64,000 nucleotides of DNA from Microbacterium bovistercoris. Lineage in GTDB: Bacteria > Actinomycetota > Actinomycetes > Actinomycetales > Microbacteriaceae. The DNA lies in contig NZ_QUAB01000015.1 in assembly GCF_003387575.1 (NCBI RefSeq), positions 77,365 to 141,364 on the forward strand, in the 5' to 3' direction. Positions 37,165 through 46,254 of the stretch are shown one piece after another; the first letter of the stretch is position 1, and every line of letters begins with the position of its first letter. Made by a program: the position numbers and the translations under genes. A model generated the notes under the pieces. It ran no database searches, was not told the origin of the DNA, and saw nothing but the letters and a program-made list of their open reading frames with translations.

Positions 37165-37463
37165 GCACCTGCGAAACCGACCACGCGGTCGAAAACGCCG
37201 CCGGCACACCGCCCGCACCTGCGAAACCGACCACGCGGTCCCGACACCGGCATCCGCACGTGCGAAACCGACCACGCGGTCGAAAACGCCGCCAGCACAC
37301 CGCCCGCACCTGCGAAACCGACCACCCGGGCCCAACACCGGCATCCGCACGTGGAAAACCGACCACGCGGTCGAAAACGCCGCCAGCACACCGCCCGCAC
37401 CCGCGAAACCGACCACCGGGCCCCGACACCGGCATCCGCACGTGCGAACCCGACCACGCGGGT
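37165..37463. repeat. 91-bp minisatellite
   Basis: Seven copies of a 26-base unit (first: GCACCTGCGAAACCGACCAC plus GCGGTC) start at 37165, 37215, 37256, 37306, 37347, 37397 and 37438. They are separated by alternating conserved linkers of 24 and 15 bases, so the true period is exactly 91 bases, about 3.3 copies. Each unit holds GACC-N4-GGTC, a small hairpin. It fills the gap between the SDR and the convergent ABC gene; no gene is supported there. Confidence 0.92.
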
Positions 37464-37488
37464 GCGCGTGAGCGTGGCCGCGCGGGCG

Positions 37489-39390
37489 TCAGGCCTCTTC
37501 GAGTCCCCGGGTCGCAGTCGAGAGCTGCTCAGCCGCCAGGGAGGCGTAGAGCCCACCGCGGGCGAGCAGCTCAGCGTGCGTTCCTGACTCGACGATCCGC
37601 CCCGCCTCGACCACGTGGATCACGTCGGCGCCGACCACGGTCGAGAGCCGGTGCGCGATCGTCAGGGTGGTGCGGCCGCGGGCCGCGGCGTCCAGTGCTT
37701 CCTGCACGACACGCTCCGACACGGTGTCGAGCGCCGAGGTCGCCTCGTCGAGCAGCAGCACGGGCGGATCCTTGAGCAGCACCCGCGCGATGGCGATGCG
37801 CTGCTTCTCGCCACCGGACAGACGATAGCCGCGCTCCCCCACGACCGTGTCGTAGCCCTGTTCGAAACCGGTGATGACATGGTGGATGTTCGCCGCGCGG
37901 CAGGCCGCCTCGATCTCAGCATCCGTCGCTCCCGGCTTGGCGTAGCTGAGATTCTCGCGGATCGTCGCGTGGAACAGGTACGTCTCCTGCGAGACGATGC
38001 CGATGTCGTCGATGATCGACTCCTGACGCAGGCGGCGCACGTCCTCACCCGCGAAGCGGACCGCTCCGGCCGAGACCTCGTACAGCCGCGGTGCGAGATA
38101 CAGGATGGTCGTCTTGCCCGCCCCGCTCGGCCCGACGAAGGCGACGTGCGTACCCGGCTCGGCGGTGAACGACACCCCGTCGAGAGTCGGACGCGCGTCG
38201 GCCGAAGCATCCGGATAGCGGAACACGACCTCGTCGAACACGATCCGCCCGCGCGGACCCGGCGCCTCGGCCACGTCGATCGCATCCGGAGCGTCCTTGA
38301 TCTGAGGCACCATGTCGAGGTACTCGAAGATGCGGGCGAAGAGCGCCTTCGACGTCTGCACGTCCAGCGCCACGCGCATCAGCCCCATCAGGGGCATCAG
38401 CAGCCGAGCCTGCACAGTGGTGAAGGCGACGATCGCCCCGGCGGTGATGTCGCCGCTGCCGCCGGCGACGAACAGTCCCGCGACGAGGTAGATCACGGCG
38501 GGGATCGACGACATCAGCACCTGCACCACGGCGAAGAAGCGCTGCCCGCTCATCGCCTGGCGCACCTGCAGGCGCACCTGGTTGCGGTTCTCGTCCTGGT
38601 AGCGCGCCGACTCGGTGCGCTGTCTGTTGAACGACTTCGAGAGCAGGATGCCGGAGACGCTGAGGGTCTCCTGCGTGATGCTGGTGAGCTCGGACAGCGA
38701 CTCCTGCGTCTGCCCTGCGATGCGCGCCCGCACCTGGCCGACCCTGCGCTGGATGATCACGAGGATCGGCATCACGATGACGGCGATGATCGTCAGCCGC
38801 ACGTCGATGATCAGCATCGCGACCAGCGACGCCACCACCGTCACGGTGTTGCCGAGGATGCTGCTGACGGTGTTCGTCAGCACTCCGGCGACGCCGCCGA
38901 CGTCGTTCTGCAGCCGCGACTGGATGACGCCGGTCTTCGTGCGCGTGAAGAATCCGAGTTCCATCGCCTGGAGGTGATCGAAGAGGCGCACCCGAAGGTC
39001 GCCGGTCACGGCGTTCCCGACGGTCGAGGTGAGCCAGGTCTGCACCACGCCGAGCGCGGCCGAGAGCAGGTACAACCCGATCATGGCGGCGACCAGCCCC
39101 GAGAGCAGCGGGATCACCGGCCCGCCACCGTCCTGAGGGAACAGGGCGTCGTCGAAGATGCGCTGCACCAGCAGCGGCGGGATCACTCCGATCGCCGCGA
39201 GCAGCACGACCAGGATGCCGGTGATGAGGATCCGCCAGCCGTACGGCGCGAACAGTTCGATCACCCGCTTGCCGAGTCCGGGGATCTTCGGCGCCTCGGC
39301 GTTCAGCCTGCGCTGCGCCTCGATGTCGACGCCGCGGAATCCGCCGCCGCGTCCGCCGCCCCCTCCTCCGCCACCACCGCGCATGCTCAT
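37489..39390 (-). CDS. ABC transporter, fused membrane and ATPase (exporter type)
   Basis: The 633-residue half-transporter has a Gly-rich start, six membrane helices (about 48-330) and one ATPase with GPSGAGKTT, LSGGEKQRIAIA and PVLLLDEATSALD, then AHRLSTV. It is of the MsbA/multidrug or lipid-export type and should work as a homodimer; cargo is unknown. ATG 39388-39390 follows a TAGCCT box by 6 bases. Its stop lies 25 bases past the minisatellite. Confidence 0.92.
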   Translation of the reverse strand: MSMRGGGGGGGGGRGGGFRGVDIEAQRRLNAEAPKIPGLGKRVIELFAPYGWRILITGILVVLLAAIGVIPPLLVQRIFDDALFPQDGGGPVIPLLSGLVAAMIGLYLLSAALGVVQTWLTSTVGNAVTGDLRVRLFDHLQAMELGFFTRTKTGVIQSRLQNDVGGVAGVLTNTVSSILGNTVTVVASLVAMLIIDVRLTIIAVIVMPILVIIQRRVGQVRARIAGQTQESLSELTSITQETLSVSGILLSKSFNRQRTESARYQDENRNQVRLQVRQAMSGQRFFAVVQVLMSSIPAVIYLVAGLFVAGGSGDITAGAIVAFTTVQARLLMPLMGLMRVALDVQTSKALFARIFEYLDMVPQIKDAPDAIDVAEAPGPRGRIVFDEVVFRYPDASADARPTLDGVSFTAEPGTHVAFVGPSGAGKTTILYLAPRLYEVSAGAVRFAGEDVRRLRQESIIDDIGIVSQETYLFHATIRENLSYAKPGATDAEIEAACRAANIHHVITGFEQGYDTVVGERGYRLSGGEKQRIAIARVLLKDPPVLLLDEATSALDTVSERVVQEALDAAARGRTTLTIAHRLSTVVGADVIHVVEAGRIVESGTHAELLARGGLYASLAAEQLSTATRGLEEA

Positions 39391-39396
39391 CGACTC

Positions 39397-39402
39397 AGGC
39401 TA
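39397..39402 (-). promoter_or_regulatory. -10 box of the ABC exporter gene (leaderless)
   Basis: TAGCCT on the minus strand, 6 bases before the ATG. Confidence 0.55.
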
Positions 39403-39546
39403 CTGCCGGGCGCCGACGGCGGACCCGTGCGGACCGATGTCCCTGTGACGGGAATGGAATGTCGCCGGCATCCGTTACGCTGAACAACTCTTGCGAAGGC
39501 GTTCCGCCTTCGGCTTCCATCTCTTCGCGCCTCTCGGAGGAACCTC

Positions 39547-41016
39547 ATGTCTGCCGTCGACACCGGCTCCGTCCCGACCTCCGCGAATCAGATGATCCCG
39601 CGCAAGGACATGGCCGTCATCTGGGTGCTGCTCACCGCCGCCTTCGTCGCGATCCTGAACGAGACGACGATGAACATGGCGATCCCGCACCTCATCACCG
39701 ATCTCGAGATCACACCGCTGGCTGCGCAGTGGGTCACCAGCGCGTTCATGCTCACGATGGCGGTCATCATCCCGACCACCGGCTTCCTGCTGCGCCGGTT
39801 CACGACGCGGCAGATGTTCATCGGCGCGCTCACGCTCTTCTCGGCCGGCACGCTGATCGCCGCGCTCGCCGTCGGGTTCCCGATGCTGCTGGGCGCCCGC
39901 ATCGTTCAGGCGTCGGGCACGGCCATCATGATGCCGCTCTTGATGACCACGCTGATGAACCTGGTCCCCGCCGCCTCCCGCGGCCGGATGATGGGCCGTG
40001 TCAGCATCGTGATGTCGCTGGCCCCGGCTATCGGCCCCACGCTGTCGGGCTTCCTGCTGGACCACTTCTCGTGGCGCTCGATCTTCGTCGTCGTGCTGCC
40101 GATCGCACTGGTCGCGCTGTTCATCGGGTGGCGCTGGCTGACGAACGTCGGCGAGACCACTCAGGCGCCGATCGACATCCTCTCCGTCGTGCTCTCCGCC
40201 TTCGGGTTCGGCGGGCTCGTGTTCGGTCTCAGCCAGGTGGGCGGTCTGGGCTCGGGCGTCAGCTGGGCGCCGATGGCGATCTCGCTGGCCGTCGGCGTGA
40301 TCGGGCTCGGGCTCTTCCTGCGTCGCCAGGTCGTGCTGCAGCGCGAGGACGACGCTCTGCTCGATCTGCGCATCTTCCAGTCCAGGGACTTCTCGCTGTC
40401 GATGGCGCAGATGTTCCTGCTGTCGCTGGCGTTCTTCGGCGCTATCACGGTGATCCCGCTGTTCCTGCAGGACGGTCTCGAGATCGCCCCCACCGACGCC
40501 GGTCTGGTGATGCTCCCCGGCGCCCTCGCGATGGGTCTGCTGGGTCCGGTGATCGGCCGCATCTACGACGCGCGCGGCACCCGCATCCTGCTCATCCCCG
40601 GCTCGATCCTCGCGGCCGGCATGCTGTGGTTCTACACGACGCTCAGCGTCGGCACCTCGGTCTGGGTGGTCGCGGTGGCGCAGACGCTCCTCTCGATCGG
40701 TCTCGCGCTGTCGTTCACGCCGCTGTTCACCGCATCCCTCGCCTCGCTGTCGCCGAAGTTCTACTCCTACGGCAGCGCCGTGATCGGCACGGTGCAGCAG
40801 GTGGCCGGAGCAGCGGGCATCGCGGTGATGATGGCCATCTTCACCGCGGTCGCGGGTGCGGCGGGCGGCACCGAGGTGCCGGCCGCGGTCGCCGCGGGGT
40901 CGCGGGTGGCGTTCACGATCGCGGCGGTCATCGCGACGGTGACGATCGTCGGCGCGTTCCTGATCCGCAAGCCCGAGGACGACGGCGCCGAGGTGCCCGC
41001 GCACGGCGGGCACTGA
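39547..41016 (+). CDS. MFS drug-type transporter (DHA2/EmrB-like)
   Basis: The 489-residue protein has about 14 membrane helices and the DHA2 features LNETTMNMAIPHLI in helix 1, AAQWVTSAFMLTMAV, and GRMMGRVSIVMSLAPAIGPTLSGFLLD (motif C region). It should export drugs or metabolites against protons. ATG 39547 has a clear GGAGG ribosome site. It is divergent from the ABC exporter across 156 bases, with no regulator beside it. Confidence 0.9.
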   Translation: MSAVDTGSVPTSANQMIPRKDMAVIWVLLTAAFVAILNETTMNMAIPHLITDLEITPLAAQWVTSAFMLTMAVIIPTTGFLLRRFTTRQMFIGALTLFSAGTLIAALAVGFPMLLGARIVQASGTAIMMPLLMTTLMNLVPAASRGRMMGRVSIVMSLAPAIGPTLSGFLLDHFSWRSIFVVVLPIALVALFIGWRWLTNVGETTQAPIDILSVVLSAFGFGGLVFGLSQVGGLGSGVSWAPMAISLAVGVIGLGLFLRRQVVLQREDDALLDLRIFQSRDFSLSMAQMFLLSLAFFGAITVIPLFLQDGLEIAPTDAGLVMLPGALAMGLLGPVIGRIYDARGTRILLIPGSILAAGMLWFYTTLSVGTSVWVVAVAQTLLSIGLALSFTPLFTASLASLSPKFYSYGSAVIGTVQQVAGAAGIAVMMAIFTAVAGAAGGTEVPAAVAAGSRVAFTIAAVIATVTIVGAFLIRKPEDDGAEVPAHGGH

Positions 41017-41030
41017 TCAGGCGCTGACGG

Positions 41031-41186
41031 CTAGTCCGCGTCCTCTTCGCGCTTCGCGCCAGGGAGGACGCAATAGCCGTCGACGCACAGGCCCGCGGAG
41101 GGATCCGCGGCGCCGAGGAGCGTCAGCGGCGCGAGCGGGGACTGCTGCTCGTGCGCGGATTCCGTGGTGCTGCCCTGCGTGGTCAT
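41031..41186 (-). CDS. Small conserved-looking hypothetical protein
   Basis: This 51-residue frame ends AGLCVDGYCVLPGAKREEDAD, with a CxxxxC pair and an acidic tail. The start MTTQGSTTESAHEQQS (ATG 41184-41186) is Ser/Thr/Gln-rich. The composition is ordinary for coding DNA here and the gene converges on the MFS gene. I do not recognise a family; the Cys pair could bind metal or form a disulfide. It may also be spurious. Confidence 0.45.
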   Translation of the reverse strand: MTTQGSTTESAHEQQSPLAPLTLLGAADPSAGLCVDGYCVLPGAKREEDAD

Positions 41187-41337
41187 CCCTCGATGGTACG
41201 CCTGCGGGCAGCCATGGGCTCCGGAAGCTGTTCCGCAACGGCACGTCACGCAATACAGTGAGAGCACCCGAACCCGCCGCGGAACGCCCTTGCGCGGCAT
41301 CCGTCCCGGCGCGATGGCGCGCCTCGAAAGGAGTCCC

Positions 41338-42576
41338 GTGAGCACCGTTGCTCCCGGAATCCGCGTCGTCCGGCAGACCCGGCTGCTGACGTGGCTCTTC
41401 CTGCTGAACGCCGCGATCCTGACGGTCTATGCCGGATTCATCGTCATCCTGGTGCCCGATCAGGTCGCGGCGATCGATGAGGAGAACAAGGTCGCGAATC
41501 TCGCGATCGTCATGACGGCGTCGTCGATCGCGACCATCATCATCCATCCGCTGGTCGGCGCGCTGTCCGATCGCACCCGCAGCAGACTCGGCCGCCGCGC
41601 ACCGTGGATCATCATCGGCGGCGCCACGGGCGCGCTGTTCACCGTGCTGCTCGCCGGGGCCACCAGCATCTGGGTGCTCTGCCTGTACTGGGTGCTGATG
41701 ATGCTGTGCGTGAACTCGGTGGCCACCGTCGGCTCGGCCGTCGTCCCCGACCACTTCGTGAAGGAGCGCCTCGGCGTCGCGAGCGCCGTGGTGGCGCTCG
41801 GCATCTTCGTGGGGATGGGCGCCGGCGTGGCGCTGGCCGGCATCGCGGTGCACAGCATCGGGATCGGCTACGCCGCGTTCGGCGTGGGATTCATGATCGT
41901 GTGCCTGCTGTTCGTCGTGTTCAACCGCGACTTCTCCTCACGCGACATGGAGCGCGAGCCGTTCTCCTGGCGATCGTTCCTCGCGAGCTTCTGGGTCGAT
42001 CCGAAGCGGTTCCCCGACTTCTGGTGGGTGTTCGCCGGCCGGTTCTTCCTCATCCTCGCCTACCAGAGCGTGCAGTCGTACCTGCTGTACATCCTGCGCG
42101 ACTACGTCGGGCTCTCGAACTCCGAATCCACGGCGATGAGCACGCCGATCACCGCGGTGATGCTCGTCGGAGCCCTGCTGACGACCTACTTCGTCGGCCG
42201 GCTCTCGGATCGCACGGGGCGACGGAAGGCATTCGTCTTCCTGGCGTCCGTCATCATGGCCGTCTCTCTCGTGATCCCCCTGCTCGCGCCGTCGGTCGGC
42301 GGCATGTTCGCCCTGGCCGCCGTGTTCGGCGTCGGCTACGGCATCTACATGAGCGTCGACACCGCGCTGATGAACGAGGTGCTGCCGGCAGCCGACCAGG
42401 CGGCGAAGGACCTCGGCATCCTGAACATCGCGACCGCGCTGCCGCAGGCCTTCACTCCGGCGCTGGTGGGCGTGCTGATCCTGCTCAGCGGCGGGTACAC
42501 GGCGGTGTTCGTCGCCGGCATCGTCTTCGCCGTGCTCGGCGCCCTCACCGTGATCCCCATCCGGAGCGTGCGATGA
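41338..42576 (+). CDS. MFS transporter (sugar/GPH-like)
   Basis: The 412-residue protein has 12 helices and the MFS loops GALSDRTRSRLGRRAPW (motif A, helices 2-3) and GRLSDRTGRRKAF (its repeat in the second half). Such SDRT.R.GRR.PWI loops are typical of sucrose/glycoside-type carriers. GTG 41338 is preceded by AAAGGAG. It overlaps the DUF2804 gene (ATGA), so the two are co-expressed. Confidence 0.85.
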   Translation: MSTVAPGIRVVRQTRLLTWLFLLNAAILTVYAGFIVILVPDQVAAIDEENKVANLAIVMTASSIATIIIHPLVGALSDRTRSRLGRRAPWIIIGGATGALFTVLLAGATSIWVLCLYWVLMMLCVNSVATVGSAVVPDHFVKERLGVASAVVALGIFVGMGAGVALAGIAVHSIGIGYAAFGVGFMIVCLLFVVFNRDFSSRDMEREPFSWRSFLASFWVDPKRFPDFWWVFAGRFFLILAYQSVQSYLLYILRDYVGLSNSESTAMSTPITAVMLVGALLTTYFVGRLSDRTGRRKAFVFLASVIMAVSLVIPLLAPSVGGMFALAAVFGVGYGIYMSVDTALMNEVLPAADQAAKDLGILNIATALPQAFTPALVGVLILLSGGYTAVFVAGIVFAVLGALTVIPIRSVR

Positions 42577-43589
42577 CCGCCGTCGACCGCGAGATCGTCG
42601 CGCCGGTCGCGCTGCTCACCGCGCAGGGGCTGCAGAATCCGGATGCGATCGGCTGGACGCGCACTCCGCTGATCGACACGGATGCCGTGGGCAGGAGCCC
42701 ACGGGGATGGGGACGCACCAAGCGCTGGGAGTACTGGGCGGTCACCACGCCGACGCACATCGTCGCGATGACGATCGGCGCGCTGGACTACGCGAACGTG
42801 CGCCAGGTGTGGCTGCTCGACAGGGCCACGAAAGAGGAGATCGACGTCTTCGAGATCGGCGCGCTGTCGCGCGGCGTGCAGCTGCCGGGCACGATCGGAC
42901 GCGGCTCGGCGACATCGAACGGGCGCCGGGTGTCGTTGGAGTTCGCCGACGACGCCGACGGCACGCTCCTGGTGGCCCGCTCCCCGCGCGTGCAGGTAGA
43001 CATCGTCGCGACCCTCCCGCCCGAGCACGAGGCGATGGGCACCGCCGCGCCGTTCACCCCCTTCCTGGCGGAGTTCACCGTCAAGGACGTCGACCGGCCG
43101 GCCCACGGCACGATCACCGTGGACGGGGTGGTGCATGAGGTCCCGGCCGGGGCGTCCTGGGCGGTGCTCGACCATCTGCGCGGACGACTCCCCTACCGCA
43201 CGCACTGGAACTGGGGCGCCGGCGCAGGGATGACCGAGGGACGGCGCATCGGCCTGCAGCTGGGCGGCGGCGGTCCGCTCGCGGTGCGGCACGGCGTCTC
43301 GCAGAACGCCTTCACCCTCGATGGCCGGGTGCACAAGGTGGCCGGAGCGCTGGAGTGGGACTTCGATCCAGAGGACTGGTCCGCACCGTGGCGGGTCACC
43401 GGCGACCGCATGGAGCTGACGTTCACGTCGTTCCACGTGCGGGCTGCCAGGACGCAACTGGTGCTGGTCGGTTCGCTGACCCATCAGTGCTTCGGGCACT
43501 ACGACGGGCGGGTGCGAACCGACGGCGGCGAATGGATCCCCGTCACCAGGATCCTGGGCTGGGCGGAGGACGTCCACAACCGCTGGTGA
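42573..43589 (+). CDS. DUF2804 family protein
   Basis: The 338-residue soluble protein shows RSPRGWGRTKRWEYWAV, FEIGALSRGVQLPG, LPYRTHWNWGAGAG and SLTHQCFGHYDG, the conserved Trp-rich blocks of DUF2804. The family is widespread and its function unknown; some members sit beside carriers. It is coupled to the MFS gene, so it may act on the imported compound. This is inferred from position. Confidence 0.85.
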   Translation: MTAVDREIVAPVALLTAQGLQNPDAIGWTRTPLIDTDAVGRSPRGWGRTKRWEYWAVTTPTHIVAMTIGALDYANVRQVWLLDRATKEEIDVFEIGALSRGVQLPGTIGRGSATSNGRRVSLEFADDADGTLLVARSPRVQVDIVATLPPEHEAMGTAAPFTPFLAEFTVKDVDRPAHGTITVDGVVHEVPAGASWAVLDHLRGRLPYRTHWNWGAGAGMTEGRRIGLQLGGGGPLAVRHGVSQNAFTLDGRVHKVAGALEWDFDPEDWSAPWRVTGDRMELTFTSFHVRAARTQLVLVGSLTHQCFGHYDGRVRTDGGEWIPVTRILGWAEDVHNRW

Positions 43590-43629
43590 GGCGTCCGTCC
43601 AGACCCTTCCGTTCGCCGCCCACCACGAG

Positions 43630-43635
43630 TACCGT
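43630..43635 (+). promoter_or_regulatory. -10 box of the CMD gene (leaderless)
   Basis: TACCGT, 7 bases, ATG 43643. Confidence 0.5.
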
Positions 43636-43642
43636 GCCGGGC

Positions 43643-44212
43643 ATGATCATCACTCCTCCCGCCGCCGAGGGCGCAACCGGCAAAGTGGCCGAGATGTATG
43701 CGGGCGACATCGACTCCGACGGCTTCGTCTTCGGGCACACCGCGGCGATGGCCACGAACCCCGAGGCGTACACGGCCTTCGAGGCGCTGATCCGCGCCGT
43801 CGTGCCCTCGATCGGCATCGGCGTCTACGAGGCGGCGACGCTCGGCGCAGCCCGGGCGATCGGCTCGCCGCACTGCCTGCTCGCTCACGGTCGCAAGGCG
43901 CTGCGCGCCGGGGTGGTGGACGAGTCCGGCCTCACCGATTTCGCCCACGGCGACGACAGCGGGTTCTCCGAGGCGGAGCAGGCCGTGATCCGGTACGCCG
44001 GGAGGCTGTCGACCGACCCCGCATCGATGACGGATGCCGACACGCAGGCGCTGCGCGATGCCGGCTTCATCGATCGCCAGATCGTCGACATCACTCTGGT
44101 GGCTGCAGCGCGGAACTATTTCAGCCGGGCCCTGCTCGCCCTGGCCGTGCCGATCGACGAGGTGCCGGGACTCGACCCGGCGATCGCGGCGGCGCTGCGA
44201 GCCGCGCGATGA
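43643..44212 (+). CDS. Carboxymuconolactone decarboxylase-like (AhpD-fold) protein
   Basis: The 189-residue helical protein has SPHCLLAHGRKALRAG (about 76-91), the CMD/AhpD site with one Cys and His but not the usual CxxC pair, and FSEAEQAVIRYAGRLS before AGFIDRQIVDITLVAAARNYFSR. Members act as peroxidase-related or unknown enzymes. With one Cys a thiol peroxidase mechanism is uncertain. It overlaps the next gene by four bases. Confidence 0.82.
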   Translation: MIITPPAAEGATGKVAEMYAGDIDSDGFVFGHTAAMATNPEAYTAFEALIRAVVPSIGIGVYEAATLGAARAIGSPHCLLAHGRKALRAGVVDESGLTDFAHGDDSGFSEAEQAVIRYAGRLSTDPASMTDADTQALRDAGFIDRQIVDITLVAAARNYFSRALLALAVPIDEVPGLDPAIAAALRAAR

Positions 44213-44709
44213 CGGCGGGCGGCCCCGCTCCCGGCCGCGACGAGACCCCGGAGCATCGCGCCGATCGCAACTGGGACGAGCTCATGCAGGAGCTGCGTGT
44301 GATGCAGACCGGTACGCAGATCCTCACCGGGTTCCTGCTCGCCGTCGCCTTCCAACCACGGTTCTCCGAGCTCGACGAGGTGCAGCGCACGCTGTACGTC
44401 GCGCTCGTCGTGGGCGCAGCGACGGCGACGGTGCTGGCACTGGCTCCGGTGGGTCTGCACCGCCTGCTGTTCCAGAAGCACCGGAAACCCGAGCTCGTAC
44501 ACGTCGCCAACCGCCTGGTCAAGGCCGATCTCGTGGTGATCGGCGCGATCACCGTCGGCGTGACGGCGCTGATCCTCGATGTCGCGCTGAACCGCACCGC
44601 GGCCGTGGCGGCGGCGATCATCGGAGTGATCATCGTGATCGTCCTCTGGGTCGCGCTGCCGCTGAAGCTGAAGGGCGACCCGCCGGATCAGGACGCCCGC
44701 GACGGCTGA
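44209..44709 (+). CDS. DUF6328-type membrane protein
   Basis: The 166-residue protein has the conserved ELRVMQTGTQILTGFLLAVAF (about 25-45), followed by three more helices and a charged C-terminus. This matches the small actinobacterial membrane family known as DUF6328; its role is unknown. The last 22 bases overlap the convergent DNA glycosylase gene. Confidence 0.72.
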   Translation: MTAGGPAPGRDETPEHRADRNWDELMQELRVMQTGTQILTGFLLAVAFQPRFSELDEVQRTLYVALVVGAATATVLALAPVGLHRLLFQKHRKPELVHVANRLVKADLVVIGAITVGVTALILDVALNRTAAVAAAIIGVIIVIVLWVALPLKLKGDPPDQDARDG

Positions 44710-45509
44710 CAGGTGGGGCAGAGCTGCGCGGAAGCACCGCCGAACACGTGATCGACGATGATGTCGCCGCACACGGGACAGGCCTCCCCCGCTCTGCCGT
44801 GCACGGCCATCGCGGCCACCTTGGTCTGCTTGAGGCTGTCGGCCGGCACGCCGCGGCGGTCGGCGACCGCGCCGCGCATCACGTCGACGGTCGCCCGATA
44901 GAGCCGTCCTCGCTCCTCGGCTGTGAGAACCGCGGCATGCACCACCGGCGACACCCGAGCCCTGTGCAGGATCTCGTCGGAATACGCGTTGCCGATGCCT
45001 GCCACCGAGCGCTGCTCCTGCAGCAGCGCCTTGATCTGCTTGCGCCGGGTGCCCAGCGCCCGCTCCAGGTCGGCCGGCGAGAAGTCCGGCGAGATCGGGT
45101 CAGGACCGAGGTCGGCGACGCCCGCGACGTCCTCGGGGGTATCGACCATCCAGACGGCCACCGCGAGGAAGTCCCCGGTCTCCGCGATCTGCATCAGCGC
45201 ACCGTCTTCGAGCGTGACGTCAGCGACGGCGTAGCCGGCGGCATCCGGATCGGGAGTCCCCCCTGGGCGCCAGCGGATCCAGCCGTTCCTCCCGAAGCTC
45301 AGCACCATCCACTGCCCGCCCAGGTCGAACCCGAGGTACTTGCCGAAGCGCCTCACACCGTCGATGCGCGCGCCGGCCACGGATGCCGGGAGCCGCTCCC
45401 TGGTCTTCACGATCCGTCGGTCGACGGCGTCGACCGACGCGATCGAGTGTCCTGCCATCCGCTCGTCCAGCTGTTCGGCGAGCGCCTGCACCTCGGGGGA
45501 CTCGGGCAT
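44688..45509 (-). CDS. Fpg/Nei-family DNA glycosylase
   Basis: This 273-residue enzyme removes oxidised bases and cuts the strand. It starts MPESPEV with the catalytic Pro2-Glu3, has the helix-two-turn-helix region VAGIGNAYSDEILHRARVSP and a C-terminal zinc finger CPVCGDII-VDH-LCPTCQ. It may be a Nei-type enzyme, as in actinobacteria. ATG 45507-45509 puts Pro at position 2 and fixes the start; the longer frame would bury it. It is divergent from the acetyltransferase. Confidence 0.92.
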   Translation of the reverse strand: MPESPEVQALAEQLDERMAGHSIASVDAVDRRIVKTRERLPASVAGARIDGVRRFGKYLGFDLGGQWMVLSFGRNGWIRWRPGGTPDPDAAGYAVADVTLEDGALMQIAETGDFLAVAVWMVDTPEDVAGVADLGPDPISPDFSPADLERALGTRRKQIKALLQEQRSVAGIGNAYSDEILHRARVSPVVHAAVLTAEERGRLYRATVDVMRGAVADRRGVPADSLKQTKVAAMAVHGRAGEACPVCGDIIVDHVFGGASAQLCPTCQPSRAS

Positions 45510-45555
45510 GCGCCCCATCCTGCCATCCGGCTCCGACAGCCGACAGATGCAGGTG

Positions 45556-45561
45556 CAGAAT
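45556..45561 (+). promoter_or_regulatory. -10 box of the acetyltransferase gene (leaderless)
   Basis: CAGAAT, 6 bases, ATG 45568; it sets the start. Confidence 0.5.
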
Positions 45562-45567
45562 GGACGG

Positions 45568-46101
45568 ATGCCCGCCGACACCTCACGTCTCTCGTTCCGC
45601 GACCTCGACGAGGGCGACCTGCCCGCGCTGCGCGCGATCCTGCAGGATCCGGACGCGATGGTCGCCTATGAAGGTCCGTTCGACGACGAAGAAGTGCGCA
45701 CCTGGCTGGTCCGCCAGCAGGATCGCTACCGGACCGGGCTCGGCCTGCGCGCCGTGGTGCTGCGCGAGAGCGGCGAGATGATCGGCCAGTGCGGGCTGAC
45801 GATCCAGCACATCGCGGGAGCGGACGTGCTCGAGGTCGGTTACCTGTTCCGCCCGTCGGCCTGGCACCGCGGCTACGCCACCGAGGCCGCGTCCGCCTAT
45901 CTCGCGGAGGGCTTCTCGACCCGGGATGTCGATGAGATCCACGCCCAGGTGCGCGACATCAACATCGCCTCGATGAACGTCGCGATCCGGCTCGGGATGA
46001 CCGTGCGCACCCGCTTCGTCAAGGAGTACCGCGGCGTCACGATGCCGCATCTGGACTTCGCCATCACCCGCGACCGGTTCCTGGAGCTCGCCGAGGCCTG
46101 A
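45568..46101 (+). CDS. GNAT-family N-acetyltransferase (RimJ/RimL-like)
   Basis: The 177-residue protein shows LSFRDLDEGDLPALRAIL, an acetyl-CoA region around GYLFRPSAWHRGYATEAASAYL (the RGYATEA core) and DINIASMNVAIRLGMTV. It resembles the Acetyltransf_3 group that modifies protein N-termini or small amines; its substrate is unknown. The start is at ATG 45568 because of the leaderless box; the open frame extends further up over the glycosylase gene. Confidence 0.87.
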   Translation: MPADTSRLSFRDLDEGDLPALRAILQDPDAMVAYEGPFDDEEVRTWLVRQQDRYRTGLGLRAVVLRESGEMIGQCGLTIQHIAGADVLEVGYLFRPSAWHRGYATEAASAYLAEGFSTRDVDEIHAQVRDINIASMNVAIRLGMTVRTRFVKEYRGVTMPHLDFAITRDRFLELAEA

Positions 46102-46254
46102 CCGCGCGGCACGCATCGTACGCGCTGGCTCCGCCCTCCGGTGTGAATCTCGTCAGAGTCCGAGCTGTGCGGTTGAGGATGCCGGCCGAGTGCGGAAACG
46201 TGGCCGGGACACCGCGCCGGACGGTGCGGTGCCGCCAACCGGAAGGAGAGCTCG

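Noticed and set aside
37165-37463. CRISPR array
   Set aside because: The units are regularly spaced, but the intervening linkers are only two alternating conserved sequences, and no cas genes are present.
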